Shown piece after piece: positions 1 to 8,487 of a stretch of DNA of 15,416 nucleotides; the first letter of the stretch is position 1, and every line of letters starts with the position of its first letter. The DNA is from Actinomycetes bacterium. Lineage in GTDB: Bacteria; Actinomycetota; Acidimicrobiia; Acidimicrobiales; Palsa-688. The DNA is taken from assembly GCA_021815935.1 (NCBI GenBank), contig JAKAZH010000021.1, positions 1-15,416 on the forward strand. The letters are read 5' to 3'. Position numbers and translations under genes: made by a program. Below the pieces are notes generated by a model that worked only from the letters and a program-made list of their open reading frames with translations, was not told where the DNA came from and searched no databases.

Positions 1-702
1 CAGCTCGAGCCCAGCGGTCGGGTCGCCCAGCCCGGCGAAAGGCGACATGCGCTGCGCTGCGTAGGGAAGGAAGCCTCCGCCGTGACTCAAGATGACCTTC
101 AAATCAGGGCAGCGGGCCAGCGTTCCGCTCATCGCCATGTGGAGGGCGGTTCGGGTGGTGTCGAGGAGAAAGTCGATCGCGAACGCCGGGACACCGGTGA
201 CCGGCTGCGCGAGGAGCTCGGATGGGTGAACGAATACCACAGCCGACCGCCTGTTGAGCTCGTCGAAGAGCGGAGCAAACTCGGGGTCCCCGAGATAGCG
301 TCCGTAGACACTGCTGAGCAACACGACGCCGTCGGCGTGCAGGATGTCGAGTGCGTACGCCGCCTCCGCCAAGGCTCCGTCCACGTCGGGCAGAGTGAGC
401 GTGGCAAAGAACCCGAAGCGATCCGGGGCATCTTCCACCACCCCTGCGGCAAACTCGTTGACCTTCCTTGCCCACGATCGCGCTTCGTCGTCGGGCGCTC
501 GGTGGTCTCCGCGTAGGTGTACCCCCGGCGTCGACACGGAGAGGATTCCTGCGCGAATCGAAAGCTTGTCCATCATCTCGGTGGCTGCGTCCGCCTCCCA
601 GGTCGGCAATGCCAAGCCACCCGCGTCGATGCCTTGATCCACTAGCCAGCTTCTATACGCGGGTGGAACGACGTGTTGGTGGGTGTCGATCTTGCCTCGC
701 AC
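1..702 (-). CDS. Amidohydrolase_2 family enzyme, probable decarboxylase (3' end cut by window edge)
   Basis: The first 234 residues are present and the frame is still open at position 1. An N-terminal IDTHQH motif (His8, His10) supplies the HxH metal ligands of the amidohydrolase/ACMSD superfamily. VFVHP (His159) and LSHGGG (His207) fit the next conserved metal-site histidines. The spacing and the RFGFFATL and GRYLGDPEF segments resemble 6-methylsalicylate and other non-oxidative aromatic decarboxylases, so removal of a carboxylate from an aromatic acid or ring-cleavage intermediate is the best guess. A hydratase of the same superfamily (LigJ type) cannot be excluded. I chose the GTG at 702 because AGGAAAGGG lies 8 nt upstream. 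It follows the hydrolase stop by 19 nt and is probably the next gene of the same operon. The fold is well supported; the substrate is not. Confidence 0.85.
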   Translation of the reverse strand, partial: MRGKIDTHQHVVPPAYRSWLVDQGIDAGGLALPTWEADAATEMMDKLSIRAGILSVSTPGVHLRGDHRAPDDEARSWARKVNEFAAGVVEDAPDRFGFFATLTLPDVDGALAEAAYALDILHADGVVLLSSVYGRYLGDPEFAPLFDELNRRSAVVFVHPSELLAQPVTGVPAFAIDFLLDTTRTALHMAMSGTLARCPDLKVILSHGGGFLPYAAQRMSPFAGLGDPTAGLEL

Positions 703-721
703 GATGCGTGCCCTTTCCTGC

Positions 722-1579
722 TCAGATGTCGCCGCGTGCGAAGGCACGCACCAGGAACACGAAACGGTCCCGCTGCTCGATCTGTACCCAATGGCCGCAG
801 TGGGAGAGGATGTGTACCTGCGAGTCCGAAATGGTCTCAGCAAACCAAGATGCAGACGACACGGGAATGAGACGGTCCTCGCGGCCGTGGATGACGAGGA
901 CCGGCTGGGTGATGCGACCGACGGCGTCGAGGTCGACCATCGGAGAGTCCACGAAAGTGAAAGTCGCGATGTGCGAGCGGCGAACGTCGGGCCGCTCAGC
1001 CATAGGCATGCGCGAAGCGGCGATAGCTTGCAGGCGGTCTCCGAACACGGCTGGGTCGGACACGAATTCCGACATGAGCTCCGCCATCTTCTGCTCCGTC
1101 GGCTCGTTGTAGAAGAAAGCGAGGCGTCCCAGCGCCGGGGGCGGGCTGGAGGTCGGGGCGCCCCCGCTCGCCATTAGGACAACCTTCTCGAAAGGCGTCG
1201 GGTCGGTTGCGAGCATCCGAAGGGTGATCGTGCCGCCCATCGAGTTGCCTACGACCGTGATCTCGGACAGTCCGAGGGCTTGGATAAGCCCGAGCAAGGT
1301 CTCGGCGCGAAGCTGGGCGAACGGACCAGTCCCGACAGGGGGATCCTCGGGGTGGGTGGAGTCGCCGAAGCCGACTATGTCGGGAGCGACGCAATGAAAG
1401 TCCCGTCCGAGCTCCGCCATGACCCCCTCCCAGTTGGACAGGGCCGTAGCTCCCGGGCCGGAGCCGTGAAGGAGAAGCAGCGGAGGTGCTTTGCTGTCAC
1501 CTGTCTCGTTTACCCAGAATTTGAAGCCGGCCGCCTCGACGACGCGACTTCGAATTTCGATTGCGGAATCTCTGCTCAA
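722..1579 (-). CDS. Alpha/beta hydrolase of the meta-cleavage-product hydrolase family
   Basis: This 285-residue protein belongs to the MhpC/BphD/XylF group, which cleaves the C-C bond of the ring-opened product of an extradiol dioxygenase to give 2-hydroxypenta-2,4-dienoate and a carboxylic acid. LLHGSGPGA (37-45) is the oxyanion-hole region, GNSMGG carries the nucleophile Ser113, HGRED gives Asp235 and SHCGHW gives His263, so the triad is complete. Length is normal for the family. It starts at a TTG at 1579 whose last two bases overlap the upstream TGA stop (TTGA), with AAGGGAG 7 nt before the TTG, so translation is likely coupled to the extradiol dioxygenase. The acyl group released is not predictable from sequence alone, so I leave the symbol blank. 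Confidence 0.9.
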   Translation of the reverse strand: MSRDSAIEIRSRVVEAAGFKFWVNETGDSKAPPLLLLHGSGPGATALSNWEGVMAELGRDFHCVAPDIVGFGDSTHPEDPPVGTGPFAQLRAETLLGLIQALGLSEITVVGNSMGGTITLRMLATDPTPFEKVVLMASGGAPTSSPPPALGRLAFFYNEPTEQKMAELMSEFVSDPAVFGDRLQAIAASRMPMAERPDVRRSHIATFTFVDSPMVDLDAVGRITQPVLVIHGREDRLIPVSSASWFAETISDSQVHILSHCGHWVQIEQRDRFVFLVRAFARGDI

Positions 1580-2499
1580 CTTGTCGCTCCCTTGTGTTGT
1601 GTAACGGCGGAACCTGGGGCCAGACCGGCAAGCGGGTGATGTCCCCAGACGCTTATCGCTTCATACGAAGTGCCCTCCCATGCGGTCTCGTCGACAAGCA
1701 AACCCCCGGTGCCGTACTCCACCTCGAAGCCCGACGGTGACCGAACGTAAAACGACGTCATCAGGTCGTTCGTGTGCCGACCGAGCGAAAGGGCCACAAG
1801 CATGCCCCGCCGCTCGACCAGCTCGAGGCCGGTGCCGACGTCGTCGATCGATCCGACCTCCACCATCAAATGGTGCACGCCGACCATGCCCGCAACGGGC
1901 ACCAAGGCGAGGCTGTGATGGCGCTGGTTGCAACGGTAGAAGCGCAGTCCGACGGGACCCATGTCGATCTGGTCGGACAAGCGAAGACCGAGAAGTTCCG
2001 TGATAAACCGCTCTTCGGCGTCACGATCGGGTACGACGAGCACCAGATGGCCGAGGCCGCCGCCGTTCGTCACGAACCCCGAGATTGGACGGCCCGGGCG
2101 AAACGACGACGGCCTCACCCGCTGTCCCCAGGCAACCTCGTGACGGAAGCCCGCGGGATCCTCGAACCAAGCCATCGCCTGCACTCGGCGCTCCGCAATC
2201 TCGCCTGGCTCTCCCTCCTCGACTTTGACTCCGGCGTCAGCGAGCCGTTCGGATATCCGAGCGAGGGCATCCGGTCCTTTGACTGACCAGCCGAGGTAGG
2301 CCAAACGGTCGACGCTGCCGGCGTGCACCGCGATCCGCCAAGCGTGGTCGTCCAGGCGCAGCCGGACCGTAGGGTCGTCTCCGTCGACCAGCTCCGCCCC
2401 GAGGACTTCGGGACCGAAGGTCCGCCACTCCTCAGCTGTCGGCGACTCGAAGCCGACGTAGGCCAGCGACTCGACGCCGGCGAAGGAATCGTTCAGCAT
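1576..2499 (-). CDS. Type I extradiol ring-cleavage dioxygenase (vicinal oxygen chelate family)
   Basis: This 307-residue two-domain protein has the length of BphC-like enzymes that open catechols next to the hydroxyls, using Fe(II). The N-terminal domain (about 10-125) lacks the ligands, as is usual. The C-terminal domain carries GLGH (His151), GVHH (His210) and GFEVEYG (Glu261) as the metal triad, with RHH (His195) as the likely catalytic base. Residues 242-261 fit the extradiol signature, including FY (Tyr251), but with Ser254 where the pattern usually has D/E/N/T/A. The ATG at 2499 has GGAAAGG 8 nt upstream; the frame stays open further upstream but without family-like sequence. It lies 38 nt after the aldolase and overlaps the hydrolase. 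It is not the LigB-type MhpB enzyme found in Escherichia coli, although the rest of the operon is Mhp-like. Confidence 0.93.
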   Translation of the reverse strand: MLNDSFAGVESLAYVGFESPTAEEWRTFGPEVLGAELVDGDDPTVRLRLDDHAWRIAVHAGSVDRLAYLGWSVKGPDALARISERLADAGVKVEEGEPGEIAERRVQAMAWFEDPAGFRHEVAWGQRVRPSSFRPGRPISGFVTNGGGLGHLVLVVPDRDAEERFITELLGLRLSDQIDMGPVGLRFYRCNQRHHSLALVPVAGMVGVHHLMVEVGSIDDVGTGLELVERRGMLVALSLGRHTNDLMTSFYVRSPSGFEVEYGTGGLLVDETAWEGTSYEAISVWGHHPLAGLAPGSAVTQHKGATS

Positions 2500-2537
2500 T
2501 GTACTTGCCTTTCCATCCGCTGCTTCCTTTGGATTGA

Positions 2538-3581
2538 TCAGTCGTGTTTGGTGGTATGCCGGTCTTCGAGACCAGCCGGTGACGCAACTAGGTCGAGCGC
2601 AACGTCGGTCAGCAGATCCTCCTGTCCGCCTACCAGGCCCCGGCGGCCGCATTCGACCAGTACCGCACGGGTGTCGAGACCGTGTTCCGCGGCCACGGCC
2701 TCGGCGTGGCGCAGAAAACTCGAGTAGACGCCGGCGTAGCCCAAGGTCAACGTGGCCCGGTCGACCTGGACTGGGCGGTCAAGGAGAGGGCGTATCAGGT
2801 CGTCGGCGGCGTCCTGGAGTGCGAACAGATCGCAGTTGTGCTCCCAGCCGAGCAGATTGGCGACAGCTGCGAGCGGCTCGATGGGGCAGTTGCCTGCTCC
2901 TGCGCCGATGCCGGCGAGCGAAGCGTCGACCCGGGTAGCGCCTTCCTCAACAGCTACAACTGTATTGGCGACTGCCAAGGAGAGGTTCTGGTGGGCGTGG
3001 ATCCCGAGCTCGGTGGCCGGATCCAGGATCTGCCTGTAGGCTCGTACACGGTCCCGGACGTCGTCCATGGTCAGGCGTCCGCCGGAGTCGGTGACATATA
3101 TGCAGTGCGCTCCTGCCTGTTCCATTAGCTTCGCCTGACGGGCGAGCGCGTCCGCCGGGGCCATGTGGCTCATCATGAGGAAACCCGACGCGTCCATCCC
3201 GAGATCGCGTGCCCTTGCGATGTGTTGTAGAGCGACGTCGGCCTCTGTGGCGTGGGTGGCGACCCGCACTGACGTGACACCGAGCGCGTGGGCCCGCTCG
3301 AGGTCGGCGACAGTTCCGATGCCCGGAAGGAGCAGCGTCGTCAGGCGGGCTTTGCGGACGGCTCGTGCCGCCGCCTTGATCCAAACGTCGTCGGTGTGGC
3401 TTCCGGGCCCGTATGTGATGCTTGCTCCGCCGAGCCCGTCGCCGTGGGCCACCTCGATTGCATCGACTCCGGCGGCGTCGAGCGCTGCCGCGATCTCGGC
3501 GAGGCGTTCCGGCGCCACTCGGTGTCTTAGGGCGTGCATCCCGTCTCTGAGCGAGACGTCTTGGAAAAATACTTTCGTCAA
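2538..3581 (-). CDS. mhpE: 4-hydroxy-2-oxovalerate aldolase
   Basis: This protein of about 347 residues belongs to the DmpG/BphI/MhpE family, which splits 4-hydroxy-2-oxovalerate into pyruvate and acetaldehyde with a divalent metal. The N-terminal LRDGMHA motif holds Arg12, Asp13 and His16 of the active site. IHAHQN (about 194-199) provides the two metal histidines, and [10 protein letters not shown] near 285 carries the conserved tyrosine region. The family normally forms a channelling complex with the acetaldehyde dehydrogenase, encoded only 4 nt upstream. The start is a TTG at 3581 with a weak GAGG just before it; the next in-frame ATG would cut off the active-site arginine and aspartate, so the TTG is preferred and coupling to the upstream gene is likely. 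Confidence 0.94.
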   Translation of the reverse strand: MTKVFFQDVSLRDGMHALRHRVAPERLAEIAAALDAAGVDAIEVAHGDGLGGASITYGPGSHTDDVWIKAAARAVRKARLTTLLLPGIGTVADLERAHALGVTSVRVATHATEADVALQHIARARDLGMDASGFLMMSHMAPADALARQAKLMEQAGAHCIYVTDSGGRLTMDDVRDRVRAYRQILDPATELGIHAHQNLSLAVANTVVAVEEGATRVDASLAGIGAGAGNCPIEPLAAVANLLGWEHNCDLFALQDAADDLIRPLLDRPVQVDRATLTLGYAGVYSSFLRHAEAVAAEHGLDTRAVLVECGRRGLVGGQEDLLTDVALDLVASPAGLEDRHTTKHD

Positions 3582-3585
3582 GGCC

Positions 3586-4527
3586 TCAAACGCCTAACCG
3601 GTCAAAATTGTGGGCGGTGATTTCCTCGGCTGTGCGCAACGCAGCGGAAGTCATGATGTCCAAGTTGCCGGCGTAGGACGGCAGGTAATGCGCAGCTCCT
3701 TCGACTTGGAGGAACACGGTCACTTTCCAGCGAGGCCTCGCCGTGTCGGGCGGCAACAGGGTCTGCAAAGGCTCGTCGTCGTCGACCGCGACGATCTGTA
3801 CGGGCTGCTTCAACCTGTAGCCAGGGACGTACGTGGACACCTGGGCGACCATCTCGTTGATGCTGGCCGTGACGGCACCAGGATCGGCGTCATCGGTGAG
3901 GCAGACCACTGTGTCCCTCATGACCATCGGCGGCTCGGCGGGGTTCAAAACGATGATCGCCTTGCCGCGTCGGGCTCCTCCTACCTGCTCTATCGCTCTG
4001 GCAGTGGTCTCGGTGAACTCGTCGATGTTCGCCCGCGTTCCGGGTCCGGCGGATCGGGATGCGATCGACGCCACAATCTCGGCATAGGGAACCGCCGCCA
4101 CTCGCGAAACGGCAGCGACCACCGGGATGGTGGCCTGGCCGCCACAGGTCACCATATTGACGTTGGTAGCGTCGAGATGCTCCTTGAGGTTGACAGCAGG
4201 AACCACGTATGGGCCTATGGCTGCAGGCGTCAGGTCGATGAGAAACTTCCGGTGAGGTGCGAGGAGCTCGGCGTTTACACGATGCGCCTTCGCTGACGTG
4301 GCATCGAAGATGATTTTGATTTCAGCGAAGCCCGGCATGGCGACCAGGCCCTCCACGCCGTCCGATGTCACCGCGACCCCCAGGCGAGCGGCGCGGGCCA
4401 GGCCGTCCGATTCAGGATCGATGCCGACCATGGCTAGGGCGTCCAGGCGAGTCGACAGCCGTTTGACTTTGACGAGCAGATCGGTGCCTATGTTCCCAGA
4501 TCCGATAATAGCAATGCCTATGCCCAT
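3586..4527 (-). CDS. mhpF: Acetaldehyde dehydrogenase (acylating)
   Basis: This 313-residue enzyme belongs to the DmpF/BphJ/MhpF family, which oxidises acetaldehyde with NAD+ and CoA to acetyl-Co[11 protein letters not shown] (8-17) is the Rossmann dinucleotide loop, CGGQAT places the catalytic cysteine at 128, and [14 protein letters not shown] is a strongly conserved family stretch. The length is standard. The ATG at 4527 has GGGGAG about 5 nt upstream. It sits between the monooxygenase (30 nt gap) and the aldolase (4 nt gap), the usual pairing for channelling of the toxic aldehyde. Confidence 0.95.
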   Translation of the reverse strand: MGIGIAIIGSGNIGTDLLVKVKRLSTRLDALAMVGIDPESDGLARAARLGVAVTSDGVEGLVAMPGFAEIKIIFDATSAKAHRVNAELLAPHRKFLIDLTPAAIGPYVVPAVNLKEHLDATNVNMVTCGGQATIPVVAAVSRVAAVPYAEIVASIASRSAGPGTRANIDEFTETTARAIEQVGGARRGKAIIVLNPAEPPMVMRDTVVCLTDDADPGAVTASINEMVAQVSTYVPGYRLKQPVQIVAVDDDEPLQTLLPPDTARPRWKVTVFLQVEGAAHYLPSYAGNLDIMTSAALRTAEEITAHNFDRLGV

Positions 4528-4557
4528 TGATTCTCCCCGATCCTCTGGACTGTTTCG

Positions 4558-6165
4558 CTAGTGCGCAGCCGCGGACGTCGTAGCGCCTTCACGGACTCCG
4601 CCGGGTACATGCAGACCGTCTGCGTCGGACGCAGCTACGAAATGGTCCGGGCGGACCACGACGACGGAACTGTGATGGTCGCGCATCCAATCTCCGAGCA
4701 GACCCGTATGGTCGATGAAGTCATTAGGAGATGTCGCTTGGCCATCCCGATTGCGTACTGTCACCGCCCGGGCGCCCAGACGCTCCCATGCTGCCAAGTG
4801 AATGGCGGGAATTGCGACTCGAGGGTCTTTGTCGTAGCCGACGAGAGAGAAGCCGGTGCCCAGTGCTTCGTCAAAGACCGCGCGACGCCCCCTCGACGTG
4901 CTGATCGGTGGTTGCGGCACCATCTGGCCGACCGAACCCGACTTGCTCGGTGTGGCGCTGAACCATCCAGCGCTCAGTGCTGGCGCTGAACCGCTCATGA
5001 TCACTCGGGTGAGAGGCGTGACGTGTTTGAGCACCGGGCCGAGGGTGTTGCGGGCGGTCACGAAACGAGGGTCGCCTGAGGCGATCAGCATCCCGAGCTT
5101 TTGGGAGAGTTGAGTGACCTGGGCCACCTGGGGGGCCCGCTCCGCCTCGTAGGAATCCAAGAGGCTGTCCCCGATGCGACCCTCCAGTACCTCGCGGACC
5201 TTCCATACTGCGTTTGCGGCGTCGCGGATGCCTGACTGCATTCCCTGGCCTGCCCAGGGCGGCATGAGATGCGCCGCGTCTCCAAGCAGGAGAACCCGCC
5301 CGACCCTCCATCGCTCGGCGTGTCTCACGTGGTGGACGTAAAAGGCGTGACGTTCGATCCGGACCTCCTCCGGCGTGCGGCCCATACTGCGAAGCAGCCT
5401 CCAGATCGCCTCGTCCGAATCGAAATCCTCCTTGCGCTCGCCGGGTTGGAGCGGGAACTCCCACCGGTGGTGTCCGAGCGAAAGCGGGATGTCCACGACG
5501 GGCCGATCAGGATCGGACCAGAACACCAGATCCTTGCAGCCAGGCCACCAGCGGAGCATCTCCGCGTCGATGATGATCCACTCGGTTTCGTGGGTTTCAC
5601 CGAGCATCGCCACGCCCATCCGGGAGCGGACCGTGCTCGACCCTCCGTCGCACGCCAGAGCATAACGGGCACGTATTCTCCGCTCGGACCCGTGCTGCGA
5701 GCGAACCGTCACTTCGACGCAATCGGTGTCCTGGTGAATGTCGGTGACCTCGTCGCCGAAGCGTACGTTGACCGTCCCCTCGAAGCGGGCGACGCCTTCG
5801 CGAAGCACTGTCTCCATAGCGGGCTGGTAGATCATCATCGACCCCGGGTACCCGAGGCCCGAATCTCGCGCTCCGAGCCTGAAAACCTCCCGACCCTGGT
5901 AGGTCTTCCAGCGCAAAACGGAGTTCTCCTCCATGTCGGCCATCGCCCGTTCTGCCATGCCAAACGACTGGAAGATGCGTAACGTCCAGTCGTTGACCGT
6001 CACGGCGCGAGCTCGTGGAAAGACCGACTGCTCCCGCTCGACAACTTCGGTGCGGATTCCGTAGGTTCCAAGAAGGTTCGCCGCTGTGACGCCTACCGGC
6101 CCGAAGCCCACGACGACCACGTCGGTTTCTACGACCTCATGGTGTGCACGTGGCGCGTCCGCCAT
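4558..6165 (-). CDS. FAD-dependent aromatic monooxygenase, MhpA-like
   Basis: This 535-residue flavoprotein hydroxylase is of the PF01494 class. GFGPVG (20-25) is the FAD dinucleotide loop, ACDGGSS (171-177) is the DG motif and LLGDAAHLMPPWAGQG (294-309) is the GD motif that contacts FAD. The C-terminal 140 residues fit the thioredoxin-like tail of MhpA-type enzymes. Its relatives hydroxylate a phenolic ring next to the hydroxyl using NAD(P)H and O2, which would create the catechol for the extradiol dioxygenase downstream. The substrate, for example a 3-(3-hydroxyphenyl)propionate-like acid, is inferred. GGGGAGG lies 4 nt before the ATG at 6165; the frame is open further upstream, but those codons do not look like family sequence. 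It is the first structural gene after tetR and has its own 122-nt leader with palindromes. Confidence 0.9.
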   Translation of the reverse strand: MADAPRAHHEVVETDVVVVGFGPVGVTAANLLGTYGIRTEVVEREQSVFPRARAVTVNDWTLRIFQSFGMAERAMADMEENSVLRWKTYQGREVFRLGARDSGLGYPGSMMIYQPAMETVLREGVARFEGTVNVRFGDEVTDIHQDTDCVEVTVRSQHGSERRIRARYALACDGGSSTVRSRMGVAMLGETHETEWIIIDAEMLRWWPGCKDLVFWSDPDRPVVDIPLSLGHHRWEFPLQPGERKEDFDSDEAIWRLLRSMGRTPEEVRIERHAFYVHHVRHAERWRVGRVLLLGDAAHLMPPWAGQGMQSGIRDAANAVWKVREVLEGRIGDSLLDSYEAERAPQVAQVTQLSQKLGMLIASGDPRFVTARNTLGPVLKHVTPLTRVIMSGSAPALSAGWFSATPSKSGSVGQMVPQPPISTSRGRRAVFDEALGTGFSLVGYDKDPRVAIPAIHLAAWERLGARAVTVRNRDGQATSPNDFIDHTGLLGDWMRDHHSSVVVVRPDHFVAASDADGLHVPGGVREGATTSAAAH

Positions 6166-6198
6166 TAGACCTCCCCTTTTGTTTTCGTACCCTCCTTC

Positions 6199-6217
6199 AC
6201 TGTAGCAATCATTACAG
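6199..6217 (-). promoter_or_regulatory. Putative extended -10 and imperfect dyad before the monooxygenase
   Basis: Reading the minus strand, TGCTACAGT has the form of an extended -10 element (TGN-TACAGT) about 34 nt upstream of the monooxygenase ATG. No good -35 is visible. The same bases lie in a dyad, CTGTA-N8-TACAG (6200-6217), that could be a protein site. This is a weak call based on motif shape and position. Confidence 0.35.
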
Positions 6218-6267
6218 GGAAGCGTGTGGTTTTTCTCGCGCTGTCGGGAGTGAGGCCTCTCCCTTGG

Positions 6268-6285
6268 GGTAGCGCTAGCGCTACC
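6268..6285. promoter_or_regulatory. 18-bp perfect palindrome, candidate TetR operator
   Basis: GGTAGCGCTAGCGCTACC is a perfect palindrome made of two overlapping TAGCGCTA units. It lies 2 nt after the tetR stop codon and about 100 nt before the monooxygenase ATG. Its TAGCGCTA core recurs before tetR at 6934-6941. TetR-family proteins commonly bind palindromes of this size. There is no T-run, so it is unlikely to be an intrinsic terminator. Confidence 0.6.
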
Positions 6286-6287
6286 AG

Positions 6288-6923
6288 CTAGCCGGAGCGC
6301 TCGTCGCGAATGACCGACGCCAGCAGCGAGAAGGCGAAATCCCAAAGCTCGCCTGGTACCTGTTCGTCCTCGCCCGTCTGAAGGCCGATGAAGAGGCCGT
6401 CGGCGAGCGCCATCTGCGTGGCCGCCAACCGTCGGGCGGTGTCCTCGTTCGAAGGAACGTCAGCCCAGTCAAGGCAGGCTGCGAACCATTCGGCGAGGCG
6501 CTGGCGAGTGAGCTTCCGGCACTCGAGAAAACGGACTCGACCTCGGGGCTCTGACGGGCGGCGTTCGAGGGTCAGCAGCAACCCGAGCCGGAGGAAGTCC
6601 TGATTGGCAAGGAGAGCGGCACTGGATTCGCGCCACACTTTCCTGCAGTGATCTAGAAGGTCGTCACTCTCACGGGGAGGTGACCAGGCGGGAAGCGAAG
6701 CCAACCAGCGGGCGAAGCTTTCCTCGATAACTGTCGCGATAAGCTCGTCCTTGTTGTCGAAGTGCCAGTAGATGGACGAGGCGGGCAGCCCTGAGCGTTT
6801 GCTGACAAGCGAGATGCTCGTTCCCTCATAGCCGCGTTCGGCGGCGATCTGCGCTGTCGCTTCTAGGATTCGCTGGCGCGACTCGTCGCCGTGGGTGTAG
6901 CGCCGCTCGGTTTTTGGTGCCAT
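6288..6923 (-). CDS. TetR/AcrR-family transcriptional regulator
   Basis: This 211-residue protein has the N-terminal three-helix DNA-binding domain of TetR regulators at about 15-62, including TSISLVSKRSGLPASSIYWHF at 35-55 as the helix-turn-helix. The rest is a helical ligand-binding domain with no motif that identifies the ligand. The ATG at 6923 has AAAGGTGGG directly upstream. It lies between the acyl-CoA synthetase (43 nt) and the monooxygenase (122 nt) on the same strand. TAGCGCTA palindromes on both sides suggest that it controls itself and the ring-cleavage operon, probably in response to an aromatic acid or its CoA thioester. That last part is inference. Confidence 0.93.
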   Translation of the reverse strand: MAPKTERRYTHGDESRQRILEATAQIAAERGYEGTSISLVSKRSGLPASSIYWHFDNKDELIATVIEESFARWLASLPAWSPPRESDDLLDHCRKVWRESSAALLANQDFLRLGLLLTLERRPSEPRGRVRFLECRKLTRQRLAEWFAACLDWADVPSNEDTARRLAATQMALADGLFIGLQTGEDEQVPGELWDFAFSLLASVIRDERSG

Positions 6924-6933
6924 CCCACCTTTG

Positions 6934-6941
6934 TAGCGCTA
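6934..6941. promoter_or_regulatory. TAGCGCTA palindrome before tetR, candidate autoregulatory half-operator
   Basis: TAGCGCTA, and the 9-mer GTAGCGCTA on the plus strand, repeat the core of the 18-bp palindrome at 6268-6285. It lies 10 nt before the tetR start, next to the ribosome binding site, in the 43-nt gap after the acyl-CoA synthetase. An 8-mer alone could be chance; its placement and match make it notable. Confidence 0.45.
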
Positions 6942-6966
6942 AGGAGCCCCAGTGTTCCACAGAGTC

Positions 6967-8487
6967 TCATTCGGCGGAAGTGCCGAGCGCCGACCTGCGC
7001 AGCTCCGGCTTGTTGACCTTGCCGCTAGCGGTCCGTGGGAGCGCCTCGACGATGCGCACTTTCGCAGGCACTTTGAAACCGGCCAAGAGGAGTCGCGCGT
7101 CTCGACGAACTTGCTCTGGGTCCGGGCTGTCTCCGGGTTCAGCCACGACGTAGCCCCAGCCCACTTCGCCCCACAGCGCATCGGGGACGCCGATCACCGC
7201 AGCGTCGGCGACCCCGGGAAGACCACGCAGGACCCGCTCGACTTCTGCCGGGTACACATTCTCCCCGCCGGATATGAACATGTCTTTGTAGCGGTCCCGT
7301 ATGTAGAGGTAACCATCCTCGTCGAGCGTCGCGGCGTCACCGGTATGCAACCAGCCGCCTACCAATGCCTCGTCCGTGGCCTCCGGGTTGTTCCAGTAGC
7401 CGGCCATCACGTTCGGCCCTTTGATGCGCACTTCACCTATCTCGCCCGGGCCGACGGGAGCGTCGTTTGCGTCGAAGACCTGTACGTCTGTGAAAAATGA
7501 CATCTTGCCGGCCGACCCGAGTCGCAGGCGGGCGTCGGAGCTCGCCAGGATCGTGGCAGACGGAGCGCTTTCTGTCATGCCGTATGCCTGCTGGACGGCT
7601 ACGCCACGGTCGAGCCAAGGTCCTATCAGTTCCTCGGGGAGCGGCGCTCCGGCGACGGAGATCGTCCTCAGGCTTGACAGGTCCGTGGTATCCCAGGACG
7701 GATGGCGTCGGAGCATGTCGATCACGGTGGGGGGAGCAAAGAAGCTCGTGACCCGTTCCGCCTCGACTAGGCGCAGGACAACGTCTGCGTCGAAGCGCGG
7801 GAGGATCACGACCGTGCCGCCGTGCATTATCGTCGGGGTCACCGAGCCGCCGAGGCCACCGATGTGAAACAGGGGAGCCAGCGCTAGAGTTCGCTCAGCC
7901 GACGTGGTCTCGAGGCCGATGGCTTGGTTGATTGCGTTCCAGGTCATGTTTGCGTGGGTGAGCATCACGCCTTTCGGCCGGCCCGTCGTGCCTGACGTGT
8001 ACATGAGTAGGCACAGATCATCGAGGCTGACCCGCTCGTCAAGCGCATCTGGTGGCTCGCTCGACAGAAGGGCGTCCCAACCTTCGGGCTTTGCTGTCAG
8101 TGGTATCCAATGCCGCACCGTCGGGCAGCAGACCTTGAGATCGGGCGCCGGCTCCAGGCCGGCGGTGTGGACGACCACCGACGCGCCCGAGTCGTTTAGG
8201 ACGAACTGGACCTCGTCAGCAGCGAGTCTGGCGTTTACTGCCACCCAGACGGCTCCTAGCTGGCCGGCTCCGAAAAGCGTCTCCAATACGGCGGGGTGGT
8301 TCTCGCCGAGGTAGGCGACGCGGTCGCCTCGGCCTACTCCCAACACCCTGAGTGCGTTCGCTGCACGCCGGCAGCGCTCGGCCAGCTGAGCGTATGTGGT
8401 TCGCTCGCCTTCGAAGACCACGGCCTCGCTTTCCGGACTCATCCGGAGGCGTCGCTCAGGCCACGAGCCGAGGCCCTCGTTGTTCAA
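6967..8487 (-). CDS. Acyl/aryl-CoA synthetase (ANL superfamily, AMP-forming)
   Basis: This 506-residue enzyme activates a carboxylic acid as acyl-AMP and then as a CoA thioester. YTSGTTGRPKG (163-173) is the phosphate loop, YGMTE (302-306) and GWLHTGD (378-384) are the adenylation motifs, and PRTASGK gives the catalytic Lys490 near the C-terminus. Size and motif order match feruloyl/4-coumaroyl-CoA synthetases and medium-chain FadD proteins. The Ech gene in the same island makes a hydroxycinnamate the favoured substrate, but I cannot prove it. The start is a TTG at 8487 overlapping the Rieske stop (TTGA). The LGSWPERR stretch just after it is typical of FadD N-termini and supports this start over the ATG at residue 16. 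The two genes are probably coupled. Confidence 0.9.
   Translation of the reverse strand: MNNEGLGSWPERRLRMSPESEAVVFEGERTTYAQLAERCRRAANALRVLGVGRGDRVAYLGENHPAVLETLFGAGQLGAVWVAVNARLAADEVQFVLNDSGASVVVHTAGLEPAPDLKVCCPTVRHWIPLTAKPEGWDALLSSEPPDALDERVSLDDLCLLMYTSGTTGRPKGVMLTHANMTWNAINQAIGLETTSAERTLALAPLFHIGGLGGSVTPTIMHGGTVVILPRFDADVVLRLVEAERVTSFFAPPTVIDMLRRHPSWDTTDLSSLRTISVAGAPLPEELIGPWLDRGVAVQQAYGMTESAPSATILASSDARLRLGSAGKMSFFTDVQVFDANDAPVGPGEIGEVRIKGPNVMAGYWNNPEATDEALVGGWLHTGDAATLDEDGYLYIRDRYKDMFISGGENVYPAEVERVLRGLPGVADAAVIGVPDALWGEVGWGYVVAEPGDSPDPEQVRRDARLLLAGFKVPAKVRIVEALPRTASGKVNKPELRRSALGTSAE

Noticed and set aside
5269..5982. Plus-strand open frame inside the flavin monooxygenase
   Set aside because: The minus-strand frame carries all three FAD motifs; this is a shadow.
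7879..7887. Another AGCGCTA sequence inside the acyl-CoA synthetase gene
   Set aside because: Only 7 bases match, inside coding sequence and away from any promoter; probably chance.
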